Assembly (NCBI RefSeq): GCF_021018745.1
Contig: NZ_CP063845.1
Location: forward strand, 3,534,001-3,598,000
Length of the DNA: 64,000 nt
Origin: Gloeobacter morelensis MG652769
Lineage (GTDB): Bacteria; Cyanobacteriota; Cyanobacteriia; Gloeobacterales; Gloeobacteraceae
Direction of reading: 5' to 3'
In this document: piece after piece, positions 44,108-52,899 of the stretch
Layout of the letters: every line of letters begins with the position of its first letter
Position numbering within the stretch: position 1 is the stretch's first letter
Translations under genes and position numbers: made by a program
The notes under the pieces: generated by a model
What the model was told of the DNA's origin: nothing
The model's input: only the letters and a program-made list of their open reading frames with translations
Databases searched by the model: none

Positions 44108-46342
44108 TCAAAAAGTTGTCTTCAAGCCCACCCGAAAATTGGTGCCGGGGGCGGGACCGCCGTAGGAGCGCTCGTAATAGGTATTGAGCAGATTGTCGAT
44201 ATAGGCATTAAAGACGATGGCCTGGGCCACAGGTACCCGAAGCGACAGATCCACAGTCGTGTAGCCGGGCAGCAGCGAGCCGGGCGGCAATTTGGCGATA
44301 TGGGAGATAAATATCGGATTGCCGGCGGGATCGAACACCTCGGCATCCCCCGGCCCGACGTGGTAGGTGTCCACCGAGCGACCGCCTACGACGTTGGCAA
44401 AGACCGCCGCGCGAAAGCCGTTCGGATCTTCGTAGCTGAATCCGGCACGGCCCATCAAAAAGGGCACCAACGCCTGTTGGGTCTGATTGATCTCAGGCCG
44501 CAAACCTTCGACCACCCGCGAATCGGTGTAGGTATTGGTCAAAAAGAATTCCCAACTCGGGGCCATCCGCCAGTTGAAGCCCATCTCGAAGCCGGTGTTG
44601 TAAACCGACGGATAATTGACCCGCACCCGGTCGTTGAAGACGTAGCCCAGCGACTGGAAATAGGCAAAATCCGCGAAGCGCGGATCCGCCAGGTTGAGGG
44701 ACATCAAGTTGCTGATGTTGGCGATGAAGGTCGTAAAGCGCAAGTTGGTGGTGGACGTCGGTTGCCAATCGATACCGGCGTCAAAAAATGAACCACGTTC
44801 AGGCAACAGGTTCGGGTTACCCTTGTGGACGGTTTTGCCGAACAGGTCATGAAAGTTGGGAGCTTTGAAGCCCTGGTTGAAATTGGCACGCAGGGCAAAG
44901 TTGGGAGCGACCTGCCAGCGAACGCCGATATTTGGATCAAAGGAATTGCCGAACTGGCTGGTGATGCTATATCTGGCCCCAGCGGTCAGGGTGACGTTGC
45001 TTGCCAGTTTGAAATCGTTGAGAAAAAATAGCGCCGGCCGGTCGAGACTGGTGTCGTAATCGGTGGTGCTGGCCCCTGTGACCAGCGACGTCACCCCCGA
45101 GCGGCCAATTTCGCGCAGGTAGTCAAAGCCGTAGGTGATGCCCCAGCCGCGAGAAACCTGCCAGGCGTGGCTGCCGCGCAGTCCCAATAGATAAATCTCG
45201 GTGCTGAAATCATCGCCGATGCGGTCGAGTTCGCGGTTAAGCGCCCGGTCCACCGAGACGCGAAATTGCAGGTTTGAATCGTTGCCCTGACCCAGTTTGC
45301 TGTCCCAGGTGAGGCCGATACCCCAGGTGTCGGTGAGCAATCGCGATTGGTGATCGTCGTTGAGCCCGAGTTGCTCGGCGCTCTGACCGTTAAACACGTT
45401 CTGGCGGGTATCGACGATCGAAAATGGCGAGATGCCCTTGGCGAAATTGCGCAAGTAGGTGTTGAGCGTAATCGTGTTGCGTGCGTCGATTTCGTAGCCA
45501 ACATCGAGGTTGTAGGAGCGCGAGTTGAAATCGCCGTTGGGCCGGGTGCCGCTCAAGATGCCCACCGGCCGCTCCACCCGGTAGAAAAAGTTGTTGAGGG
45601 TGTTGAAATTTTCGTAGTTGAAATTATAAGTAACCGGCCCGCTCTTGCCCTGGTAGTAGGCGCCGTACTTGCTATAGCCGTAGGAGCCAAATTCCACGGA
45701 CAACTGCCCTTCGAGGGGCCGGGTGGGCTTGCGGGTGATCACATTGATGACGCCGCCTAGGGCCGTACTGCCGTAGAGGGTCGTTCCCCCGGAGGGCATC
45801 ACCTCGATGCGCTCGACATTGTTGATGGGAATTTCGCTCGGGTCGTAGTGTTCCTGGTTGAGGTTGGTGATCGGACGGCCGTCGATGAGGATGGCCGTGC
45901 TGGTGGTGGGCACGCCGCGGATAAAGTAGCCGTTGTGGACATCTGAGCCGGCTCCGAAGATATTGGTGGTCACCCCCGGCACATTGCGGATCGCATCTCC
46001 CAGGGTGCGCGAGCCTTTTTGCTCGATTTCTTTTTGGTCGATGATATAAATCGGTGTCGTCGTCTCGCTCTGCCGCTGGGCTCGACCGGTGCCGGTGACG
46101 GTCACCTCGTCGAGATCGATGGGTTTATCCTTGGGGTCCGCTTCTGTCTCGCTTGCCTGCTGGGCCACCGGCTGCGATGGAGCAACCTGTGGCCCGGCCG
46201 CCTGGGCAATGCGGTTCCATTCAGCCGGGGCCAGATCGCCCGCCCGCGTGGAGACAGGAGGCAAAGGTTCGGCCGCCGCCGCCGCAATCAAAACTGAAAA
46301 CGCGCAACCCAAAACCAGTGCGTCCACCCGTAGCCCGGACAT
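44108..46342 (-). CDS. TonB-dependent outer-membrane receptor
   Basis: A 744-residue receptor. It has a signal peptide (to about residue 25), an unusual linker of about 40 residues, then the TonB box DEVTVTGTG. The plug domain follows (DAIRNVPGVTTNIFGAGSDVHNGYFIRG, NVERIEVMPSGGTTLYGSTALGGVINVITRKP). A 22-strand barrel completes the protein, ending in the outer-membrane signature ...KTTF. It resembles siderophore or iron-chelate receptors, but the ligand cannot be read. ATG 46342 has a GGGGGAG box. No ExbB, ExbD or transporter gene is adjacent; a 14-bp palindrome lies upstream. Confidence 0.9.
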   Translation of the reverse strand: MSGLRVDALVLGCAFSVLIAAAAAEPLPPVSTRAGDLAPAEWNRIAQAAGPQVAPSQPVAQQASETEADPKDKPIDLDEVTVTGTGRAQRQSETTTPIYIIDQKEIEQKGSRTLGDAIRNVPGVTTNIFGAGSDVHNGYFIRGVPTTSTAILIDGRPITNLNQEHYDPSEIPINNVERIEVMPSGGTTLYGSTALGGVINVITRKPTRPLEGQLSVEFGSYGYSKYGAYYQGKSGPVTYNFNYENFNTLNNFFYRVERPVGILSGTRPNGDFNSRSYNLDVGYEIDARNTITLNTYLRNFAKGISPFSIVDTRQNVFNGQSAEQLGLNDDHQSRLLTDTWGIGLTWDSKLGQGNDSNLQFRVSVDRALNRELDRIGDDFSTEIYLLGLRGSHAWQVSRGWGITYGFDYLREIGRSGVTSLVTGASTTDYDTSLDRPALFFLNDFKLASNVTLTAGARYSITSQFGNSFDPNIGVRWQVAPNFALRANFNQGFKAPNFHDLFGKTVHKGNPNLLPERGSFFDAGIDWQPTSTTNLRFTTFIANISNLMSLNLADPRFADFAYFQSLGYVFNDRVRVNYPSVYNTGFEMGFNWRMAPSWEFFLTNTYTDSRVVEGLRPEINQTQQALVPFLMGRAGFSYEDPNGFRAAVFANVVGGRSVDTYHVGPGDAEVFDPAGNPIFISHIAKLPPGSLLPGYTTVDLSLRVPVAQAIVFNAYIDNLLNTYYERSYGGPAPGTNFRVGLKTTF

Positions 46343-46443
46343 ACACTCCCCCTGCCTGTTTGAATCTAAAAACCCGCCGGCACCTAGACCCGGACAGCGG
46401 ATTTTTGTCAAGAAAAATGAACGACTTTAAGAAAAATCTTATC

Positions 46444-46457
46444 ACGCGGATCCGCGT
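46444..46457. promoter_or_regulatory. 14-bp perfect palindrome upstream of the TonB receptor
   Basis: ACGCGGATCCGCGT is its own reverse complement. It sits about 100 bp upstream of the receptor start, in an otherwise AT-rich stretch, a position fitting an operator. It does not match the Fur-box consensus by eye. Confidence 0.5.
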
Positions 46458-46495
46458 TCATTTCATCTTCTTTTCACAAAATGGGGGCGGACCAG

Positions 46496-46523
46496 CAAAA
46501 AGCCCCACACCGGGGTGCGGGGC
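46496..46523 (-). terminator. Rho-independent terminator of the 103-residue gene
   Basis: On the minus strand a 10-bp stem AGCCCCGCAC / GTGTGGGGCT (one G-U pair) with a CCCG loop is followed by TTTTT. It lies 25 bp after the stop at 46548. Confidence 0.88.
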
Positions 46524-46547
46524 TGGGCGTATGCGAAGGGCAGAGCC

Positions 46548-46859
46548 TCAATCGGAGATGCGGTGGTCCTGGATGCGCTCGGCCTCGGGACAGTCGTCGG
46601 AGATGAGCAGGTCGCTGGCGCTGGTGCGGCCCCGGGGAACCGAGGAGAGGCGGCGGGTGACCGAGCCGATGCTCTCCAGGCGAACCATCTCTTCCCAGGC
46701 GCAGATTTCGTCGTCGTCTTCGGTTTCGTAGCGGACGGTGACGAGATCCCCTTCGACCTCGATGATCCGCGTTCGCTCCAGCCAACGCCCTTGATCGCGC
46801 AGGTAAATCCAGACTTCTGTCCCTTCGCGGGAGAGCTGGTAAATCTTGCGATGCAACAT
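46548..46859 (-). CDS. Small conserved cyanobacterial protein (DUF6679-like)
   Basis: A 103-residue soluble protein without a known function. It matches my memory of a family restricted to cyanobacteria: MLHRKIYQLSREGTEVWIYL, RTRIIEVEGDLVTVRYETEDD, CAWEEMVRLESIGSV and SDDCPEAERI. The first 60 residues look like a small beta barrel. It stands alone with its own terminator at 46496-46523. Assignment to a named domain family is tentative. Confidence 0.8.
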   Translation of the reverse strand: MLHRKIYQLSREGTEVWIYLRDQGRWLERTRIIEVEGDLVTVRYETEDDDEICAWEEMVRLESIGSVTRRLSSVPRGRTSASDLLISDDCPEAERIQDHRISD

Positions 46860-46918
46860 ACGGACCTCCCTAAGGCCGACAATTGTACAAAGGTTTGTAT
46901 GCCGTGGCTTGCAACAAT

Positions 46919-47893
46919 TTAGAGGTTCCTTGCGAGTGCGGGGCGTGTATATTCGACCAGCCAGTCGACGACTTTATCCTCCAACACTACACCATCCAGC
47001 ACATCGATTTCGCAGATTCCGGTTGGGCTGGTGACATTGATCTCGGTGAGGTAAGTACCGATCACATCGATGCCGACAAAGTAGTGGCCGTCGGCCACCA
47101 GCCTGGGTCCAACCGCCCGGCAGATTTCGCGGTCGCGCTCGTTGAGGGTGGTTTTGACCACCCGGCCGCCGGCGGCCATGTTGCCGCGCACGTCGTCCTC
47201 GCGCGGCACGCGCAACAGAGCACCGATCGGTTCACCGGCTAAAAGCACGATGCGCTTGTCGCCCTGGCGCGATTCTTCGAGGTAGCGCTGCACCATGACA
47301 GGGCGGGTGCCGTAGGCGGTGCTCGCCTCGATGATCGCGTTGAGGTTACGATCGGCGCGCGCGAGCAGAAAAATTCCTTCGCCGCCCTTGCCGTCTAGAG
47401 GCTTGATCACCGCCCGGTGGTGGATATCGACAAAATCGAGGATGTCCTGGCGGAGGGTGCAGACCCGCGTCTCGGGGACCAGGTCGGGAAAGTGCAGGGC
47501 GTAGAGCTTTTCATTGTCGTTGCGCAATCCCGAGGGCCGGTTGAGCACAAAAGTCGTGCGCCCGTCGCCGCGGCCGGCGTTGACCAGATCGAGAATCTGC
47601 GTGGCCCAGAGGTAGGCGGCGGTGACCGGCGGATCTTTGCGCATCCAGATGACGTCAGCTTCGCTCAGGGGGTAAAAGCCAACGGCTTCGACCGTATAGA
47701 ACGGTGTGCGGCCCGGGTGGATGGCCAGGGTGCGCACCTGGGCGGCGGCGCGGTGGTGGTGGACCTGCAAATCGCCCACCTCCGCCGCCCAAACGCTGTG
47801 GCCGCGGCGCGCCGCGGCCTGCATCAGAGCAACCGAAGTGTCGTGACCGGGTTTGAGGGTATCGAGCGGATCGACGATAAAAAGAATCTTCAT
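46919..47893 (-). CDS. gshB: Glutathione synthetase
   Basis: A 324-residue GshB that joins gamma-glutamylcysteine and glycine using ATP. The start reads MKILFIVDPLDTLKPGHDTS, followed by VIWMRKDPPVTAAYLWAT, the ATP-grasp pieces VIKPLDGKGGEGIFLL and VMVQRYLEE, and metal-binding FVGIDVIGTYLTEINVTSPTG. The ATG at 47893 overlaps the grxC stop by four bases, which fixes the start and marks a grxC-gshB operon as in other cyanobacteria. Confidence 0.95.
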   Translation of the reverse strand: MKILFIVDPLDTLKPGHDTSVALMQAAARRGHSVWAAEVGDLQVHHHRAAAQVRTLAIHPGRTPFYTVEAVGFYPLSEADVIWMRKDPPVTAAYLWATQILDLVNAGRGDGRTTFVLNRPSGLRNDNEKLYALHFPDLVPETRVCTLRQDILDFVDIHHRAVIKPLDGKGGEGIFLLARADRNLNAIIEASTAYGTRPVMVQRYLEESRQGDKRIVLLAGEPIGALLRVPREDDVRGNMAAGGRVVKTTLNERDREICRAVGPRLVADGHYFVGIDVIGTYLTEINVTSPTGICEIDVLDGVVLEDKVVDWLVEYTRPALARNL

Positions 47894-48153
47894 GAAGCGA
47901 CAAGCAGCGGATCGAGCTGGCCGGAGCGATCGAGTGCGTATAGATCGTCGCAACCGCCGATGTGCTTGCCGTCGATAAATATCTGCGGCACGCTGCGCCC
48001 GCCGTCGGCGCGCTCGGCCATCACAGAGCGCGCCGCCTCGTCGCCGTCGATGGCGTATTCGGTGAAGGCGACACTTTTTTGCTTGAGCAGAGCCTTCGCA
48101 CGAATGCAGTACGGACAGAATTGCCAGGTATAAATTTCAACCTTGGGGTTCAT
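47890..48153 (-). CDS. grxC: Glutaredoxin 3
   Basis: An 87-residue dithiol glutaredoxin with active site WQFCPYCIRAK (CPYC), cis-Pro in SVPQIFI, and the glutathione-binding HIGGCDDLYALD. It reduces protein or glutathione disulfides and is co-expressed with gshB, four bases overlapping. ATG 48153 gives the normal length; a longer frame to 48447 runs into the divergent phosphatase gene. Confidence 0.95.
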   Translation of the reverse strand: MNPKVEIYTWQFCPYCIRAKALLKQKSVAFTEYAIDGDEAARSVMAERADGGRSVPQIFIDGKHIGGCDDLYALDRSGQLDPLLVAS

Positions 48154-48271
48154 CAAAGGCCTCCAGTGGGCGTTCGCCCTCGCCACCATTGTAACTTCCG
48201 TCAGGGACAAGGCCGCCTTGCATGAAGCCGTAGGACACTGAAGAGCAGCAACCCGCCTTACGAGAAGACCA

Positions 48272-49036
48272 ATGAGCGAAAAACTGCGCGCCCTACTGTT
48301 CGATGTGGACGGCACTCTGGCTGATACCGAGCGCGACGGCCACCGCGTCGCCTTCAACCGCGCCTTTGCCGAGGCCGGGCTTGACTGGAACTGGTCAGTA
48401 GAGCTGTACGGCGAACTGCTCGCCGTCACCGGCGGCAAAGAGCGCATCCGCCACTTTCTGGAGCGCTACCACCCTGGATTTGAAGCTCCCCCGGACCTGG
48501 TGGGATTTGTGGCTGGGCTGCACGCCGCCAAGACCCGCCATTACGTGCGCATGCTCGCCGAAGGCGGCATCCCGCTGCGCTCAGGGGTTGAACGCCTGCT
48601 CAAAGAAGCGAAGGCGGCCGGGTTGCGCCTGGCCATCGCCACGACCACCACGCCGGACAACGTCACTGCCCTGCTGGCGAGCACCCTCGGGGAGGAAGGG
48701 ACGGCGCTGTTCGAGTGCATCGGCGCCGGGGACGTGGTACCTGCCAAAAAACCAGCTCCGGACATTTATGTCTACGTGCTCGAAAAGATGGGCCTCGACC
48801 CCGCCGAGTGCGTCGCCTTCGAAGATTCTGAAAATGGTCTGCGCTCGGCTGTGGACGCGCAGCTGACGACAATCGTCACCACCAACGACTACACCCGCAG
48901 CCACGACTTCGGCGGGGCGGCGCTGGTGGTCGATCGCTTCGGCGAACCCGGCGAGCCGTTTGACCTGATAGACGGCGAGGCAGGGGACGCCGCATACGTC
49001 GACCTTGCCCTGGTGCGCCGGGTGCATAGCGCTTAG
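48272..49036 (+). CDS. CbbY-like HAD phosphatase
   Basis: A 254-residue HAD-IA hydrolase. Motif I is LFDVDGTLADTE with both Asp, the cap domain follows, motif II is IATTTTPDNV, the Lys is in VVPAKKPAPDIY and motif IV is CVAFEDSENGLRSA. This matches CbbY, which removes phosphate from xylulose 1,5-bisphosphate, a rubisco inhibitor. Other sugar-phosphate phosphatases remain possible. It is divergent from grxC, with 118 bp between. Confidence 0.88.
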   Translation: MSEKLRALLFDVDGTLADTERDGHRVAFNRAFAEAGLDWNWSVELYGELLAVTGGKERIRHFLERYHPGFEAPPDLVGFVAGLHAAKTRHYVRMLAEGGIPLRSGVERLLKEAKAAGLRLAIATTTTPDNVTALLASTLGEEGTALFECIGAGDVVPAKKPAPDIYVYVLEKMGLDPAECVAFEDSENGLRSAVDAQLTTIVTTNDYTRSHDFGGAALVVDRFGEPGEPFDLIDGEAGDAAYVDLALVRRVHSA

Positions 49037-49146
49037 AGCAGGTGTCAGGTGCATCAAAACAGCCGGTCGGCTCTCTACCCTGTCGAAAGATTGCCAGGAT
49101 GTCTTCAACGCGGGAACGAAACGCTCTTGCAAAAACATTCAAAACT

Positions 49147-49944
49147 CTAGGCGTCCGCGCTCAAAACCAACTCCAGCACCAGCCAAAGACTCAGTAACCA
49201 CGGCTGCAGGGTGAGGGCTGCGACTCCCGCCGCCCACCAGTGCACCTGGGCAATCAGCACAAGGATCGCCACAGCAGCGCTCGTGATCGCCAGGCACCCC
49301 AGACGCAACCGCCAGACGGTGGCGGTTTTGGGAGCTTTGGCCGCTTCTGCGCAGGTCCCCGCCGCCCCCAGCACGATGTGGCGCTGGCGCACCAGGATGG
49401 CCAGCAGCCGGTCAAAGGCCACCAGAGCGCAAGCTCCCGCCGGTACCAGGGCCAGAAGCCACCCCCAGACCGCCAGGGCGGTGTGCAGGGGCGTAGCGCT
49501 CGATAGCCGGGAATCGTTTGCAAGGATCAAAGCTCCCCAACCGATGGCCAGACAACTGAGGGCGACCACCCACCCACCGGCCACCAGGCTGCCCGGCACC
49601 AGTTGCCAGAAGCGATCGAGATAGACGCGCCCGGCGGCTGTGAGTATGCCCCCCAGGTGCGGCTCGATGCGGCCCACCGGGCCGGGATGGGCCAGCCCGT
49701 AGAGCTTCAGGCCCGCTCTGGCAAAGGCGCGCACCTGGGCGTCGGTGGAACTGAGCAATTGCGAGCAATGGGTGAGCAGCAATTCCTCGCGACCCACCGC
49801 CAGGCTGCAGCGGGCAATCCACATGCGCACCCGCTCGCGCTCGCTCGCCGAACGCTCTCCCGGCAACGCCTGCTGAAAGTAATAAAGCGCTTCGGTGTAC
49901 TGCTGCAACTGAAAGGCACTCAGACCCCGTTCAAGAAGCGACAT
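49147..49944 (-). CDS. TPR-like plus membrane protein of unknown function
   Basis: A 265-residue protein with start ATG 49944 (the frame continues to 50001). Residues 1-90 form helical TPR-like repeats (LLERGLSAFQLQQYTEALYYFQQAL). From about 115 to the end there are four or five hydrophobic helices (GSLVAGGWVVALSCLAIGWGAL and others). It is probably an inner-membrane protein with a cytoplasmic protein-interaction head. I do not recognise a family. Confidence 0.7.
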   Translation of the reverse strand: MSLLERGLSAFQLQQYTEALYYFQQALPGERSASERERVRMWIARCSLAVGREELLLTHCSQLLSSTDAQVRAFARAGLKLYGLAHPGPVGRIEPHLGGILTAAGRVYLDRFWQLVPGSLVAGGWVVALSCLAIGWGALILANDSRLSSATPLHTALAVWGWLLALVPAGACALVAFDRLLAILVRQRHIVLGAAGTCAEAAKAPKTATVWRLRLGCLAITSAAVAILVLIAQVHWWAAGVAALTLQPWLLSLWLVLELVLSADA

Positions 49945-50047
49945 CGCCCAAATCCCATATGTGCGAAATTCTAGCAGATGTGCCAGGGGAACTCTTGACA
50001 CCGCCCCCCGTCGGTGGGATAACGTTTTGAACTTGACGGAGCTGTTC

Positions 50048-51430
50048 GTGGGCCGTTTTTTGCTGGGCCTGATGCTGGCCGGTATGCTGTCGCTCGGGGC
50101 GGCGGTGCGGGCTGAGAGCGAGGCGGTTCCCCTACCGCCGGTTCAATTTAGCGAGCGCACCCTGGCCAACGGGCTGCGGGTGCTGTTGGTCGAAGATCAC
50201 ACCTCGCCGACGGTGGCCATCCAGGTCGCTTATCACGTCGGGGGCAAGGACGATCCGCCCGGCCGTTCGGGCTTTGCGCATCTGTTTGAGCACCTGATGT
50301 TCAAGGGAACGGCCAACACCAAACCGGAGACCCTCGACCGGCTCACCGAGGATGTGGGCGGCTTCAACAACGCCTTTACCTCCGAGGACATTACCAATTA
50401 CTTCGAAGTGGTGCCCTCCAACTATCTGGAGACCCTTCTGTGGGCGGAGGCCGACCGCCTCGGGTCGCTCGTCGTCGATGAGACCAACTTCAAGACCGAG
50501 CGGCAGGTGGTGATTGGCGAGTATGACCAGCGCGTGCTGGCCAGTCCCTACGGCATGCTCTTCGAACTGCTCGACAGCAAATCCTACACGGTGCACCCTT
50601 ACCGCCGGGGGGTGATCGGCAACCCGGCCGAACTGAACGCCGCCACCCTCGAAGATGTCCAGAATTTCCACCGCACCTACTACCAGCCCGACAACGCCAC
50701 GCTGGTGGTGGTGGGGGATTTTGACCCCGTCCAGGCCAACCGGTGGATCGACCAGTACTTTGGGGCGGTGCCCAACAATTCCCGGCCGATTCCGCGGGTG
50801 AGCGTCGTCGAGCCCAAGCAAAGCGTCGAGCGGCGCACGACGTACTACGGCGCCAATGTGCCGCTGCCGGCGGTGGCGCTGGTCTACCATGGCCCGGCGC
50901 GCTCCAGTCCCGACCGGGCTGCCCTCGATGTGCTGGAGAATGTGCTTTCGCAAGGGCAGAGCGCCCGGCTCTACCGCACCCTGGTCTACGAACAGCAGGT
51001 GGCCTCCCAGGTGTCCTCGAGCGCGGATCTGCGCGAGCAGCCGGGGCTGTTTGTGGTCTACGCCATCTTGAACGCGGGCAAAAAGCCCGAGCAGGCCCGC
51101 GCCCTGCTCGACGGCGAAATCGCCAAGCTGCAGCAAGCGCCGGTACCGGAGGCGGAACTGGCCAAGGCCAAGACCCAACTGATTGCTGAACTGGTGCGCG
51201 GCCGGGAGCAGGCCAACGACCGCGCCACCGAGCTGGTGCTTGCCACGCTGGTAGGCGGGGATCCCAGGCAAGTCAACACCGCCCTCGAAGAGATCCAGAA
51301 ATTGACCGCCCAGGACGTGCAGCGCGTCGCCCGCCAGTATCTGGTGCCCACCAACCGCACCGTCATCGACTACCTGCCCCGGGCGATGCCACCGGCCGGA
51401 CCCACCAAAAAGGAGCGCAAGTCGCCATGA
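50048..51430 (+). CDS. M16 family zinc peptidase, catalytic subunit
   Basis: A 460-residue M16B peptidase. GTG 50048 is used as start since GGAG lies six bases upstream and a good signal peptide follows (GRFLLGLMLAGMLSLGAAVRA). The inverted zinc motif HxxEH is in FAHLFEHLMFKGT, with the distal Glu in RQVVIGEYDQR. The C-terminal half lacks the usual Arg/Tyr substrate pair (LVYEQQVAS). It ends in an ATGA overlap with the second M16 gene, so the two form an operon and likely a heterodimer acting in the periplasm. Confidence 0.9.
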   Translation: MGRFLLGLMLAGMLSLGAAVRAESEAVPLPPVQFSERTLANGLRVLLVEDHTSPTVAIQVAYHVGGKDDPPGRSGFAHLFEHLMFKGTANTKPETLDRLTEDVGGFNNAFTSEDITNYFEVVPSNYLETLLWAEADRLGSLVVDETNFKTERQVVIGEYDQRVLASPYGMLFELLDSKSYTVHPYRRGVIGNPAELNAATLEDVQNFHRTYYQPDNATLVVVGDFDPVQANRWIDQYFGAVPNNSRPIPRVSVVEPKQSVERRTTYYGANVPLPAVALVYHGPARSSPDRAALDVLENVLSQGQSARLYRTLVYEQQVASQVSSSADLREQPGLFVVYAILNAGKKPEQARALLDGEIAKLQQAPVPEAELAKAKTQLIAELVRGREQANDRATELVLATLVGGDPRQVNTALEEIQKLTAQDVQRVARQYLVPTNRTVIDYLPRAMPPAGPTKKERKSP

Positions 51431-52893
51431 AAACGTTGTGTTGGGTGCTGGCGGCAGCGGTGCTCCTCGCCCCAGCGGCAGCCTCTGCCCAGACGCAGAC
51501 GCCGCCGCCCCCGGGACCCCCTCCTTCGGTGAGTTACCCGACCCCGGTCGAGCGCACCCTCGTCAACGGCCTGCGGGTGATCGCCGTGCAGCGCCCGAAC
51601 GTGCCGCTGGTGGCCGCGCAGCTGATCGTCAAAAGCGGCAGCGAGACCGACCCGCCCGCCCGCCCCGGCATCGCTTCGCTCGCTGCCGATCTGCTCAACA
51701 AGGGGACCAAGACCCGCAGCGCCCTGGAGATTGCCCAGGCCATCGATGCGCTCGGAGCCGAACTGGAGGCAAGTGCCGGCTTCGATGCGACCCGCGTGGA
51801 AGTGAGTGCCACCACACCCCAGTTCGGGCGGGCCTTCGCGATCCTGGCAGAGGTGGTGCGCGCCCCCGCCTTTGCCCCGGCTGAAATTGCCCGGGCCAAA
51901 ACCCAGGCGATCAGCAATCTGCAACTGGCCTACAGCAACCCTTCGACCCTGGCGCAGCTGGTGGCGCAGCGGCTGATGTACGGCGAAGCCCCCTACGGTC
52001 AACCGGCCGAGGGCACCCCCACATCGGTCGGCGCCATCGCCCGCCCCGATCTGGAGCGCTTCCACCGCACCTACTTCCGGCCGGACAACGCCGTGCTCGT
52101 GCTCGGAGGAGACATCGCCCCGGAGGCAGCTTTTGCCGAGGCCGAGCGCGTCTTCGGCAACTGGGCCAAACCCGCCGCACCGCTGCCTGCTTTGCCCAGG
52201 GACAAACGCACCGCTGCTTCCCGCGTCGTTGTGATCGATCAGCCCGAGGCGGGCCGCACGGCGGTGGCGGTCGGCAAACCCGTCCTCCGCCGCGCCGATC
52301 CGGCCTACATTGCGGGCGTGGTCACCAACGCCGTGCTCACCGGTTACTCCGGCCGGCTCAATGCCGAGGTGCGCATCAAGCGGGGACTGTCCTACGGCGC
52401 CAGTACCAGCCTGGTGGGCCGCCGCGATCCGGGTCCGTTTGTGGCTGCCACCCTGGTGGATCACACCAAAGCCGCCGAGGCCACCCAGGTGGTGATCGAC
52501 ACCCTCGCGAGCCTGGTAGGTCAACCGGCGGGCGCCGAAGAACTGAAGCCGCGCAAGGCGGTAGTCACCGGCGGCTTCGCCCGTTCGCTCGAAACCATCG
52601 ACGGTCTGGTGAACCAGGTGGGCACCCTCGCCCTCTACGGCTTGCCCCTGGGGCAGATCAACACCTTCATCGGCGAGGCGGAGGCGATCACCCCCCTCAA
52701 AGTCCAGGAATTTGCCGCGGGCTATCTGCAGTCCAACCAATCGGTGGTGCTGGTGGGCAACGCCAAGGCGTTTCTGCCCGACTTGCGCAGGCGCTTTGCC
52801 GAGCGCGCCTCCCGCATCGAGGTGATTCTCTTCAATCGGCTCGATCTCGGTCGGGCGAGCCTGGTGCGTGCCACAGGAGTGGCCGGAAAGTGA
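51427..52893 (+). CDS. M16 family peptidase-like, non-catalytic partner subunit
   Basis: A 488-residue M16 homologue with a signal peptide (LLAPAAASAQ). Where HxxEH should be it reads IASLAADLLNKGT, so it has no zinc site. Its C-terminal half keeps the Arg/Tyr pair region missing from the first gene (VRIKRGLSYGAST). This division of labour, one subunit with zinc and the other with Arg/Tyr, is known for two-subunit M16B enzymes. A Pro-rich linker (PPPPGPPPS) precedes the fold. An AAGGAG box precedes ATG 51427. Confidence 0.9.
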   Translation: MKTLCWVLAAAVLLAPAAASAQTQTPPPPGPPPSVSYPTPVERTLVNGLRVIAVQRPNVPLVAAQLIVKSGSETDPPARPGIASLAADLLNKGTKTRSALEIAQAIDALGAELEASAGFDATRVEVSATTPQFGRAFAILAEVVRAPAFAPAEIARAKTQAISNLQLAYSNPSTLAQLVAQRLMYGEAPYGQPAEGTPTSVGAIARPDLERFHRTYFRPDNAVLVLGGDIAPEAAFAEAERVFGNWAKPAAPLPALPRDKRTAASRVVVIDQPEAGRTAVAVGKPVLRRADPAYIAGVVTNAVLTGYSGRLNAEVRIKRGLSYGASTSLVGRRDPGPFVAATLVDHTKAAEATQVVIDTLASLVGQPAGAEELKPRKAVVTGGFARSLETIDGLVNQVGTLALYGLPLGQINTFIGEAEAITPLKVQEFAAGYLQSNQSVVLVGNAKAFLPDLRRRFAERASRIEVILFNRLDLGRASLVRATGVAGK

Positions 52894-52899
52894 CCGCTT

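Noticed and set aside
46343-46460. Fur box upstream of the TonB receptor
   Set aside because: The AT-rich stretch has only scattered similarity to GATAATGATAATCATTATC.
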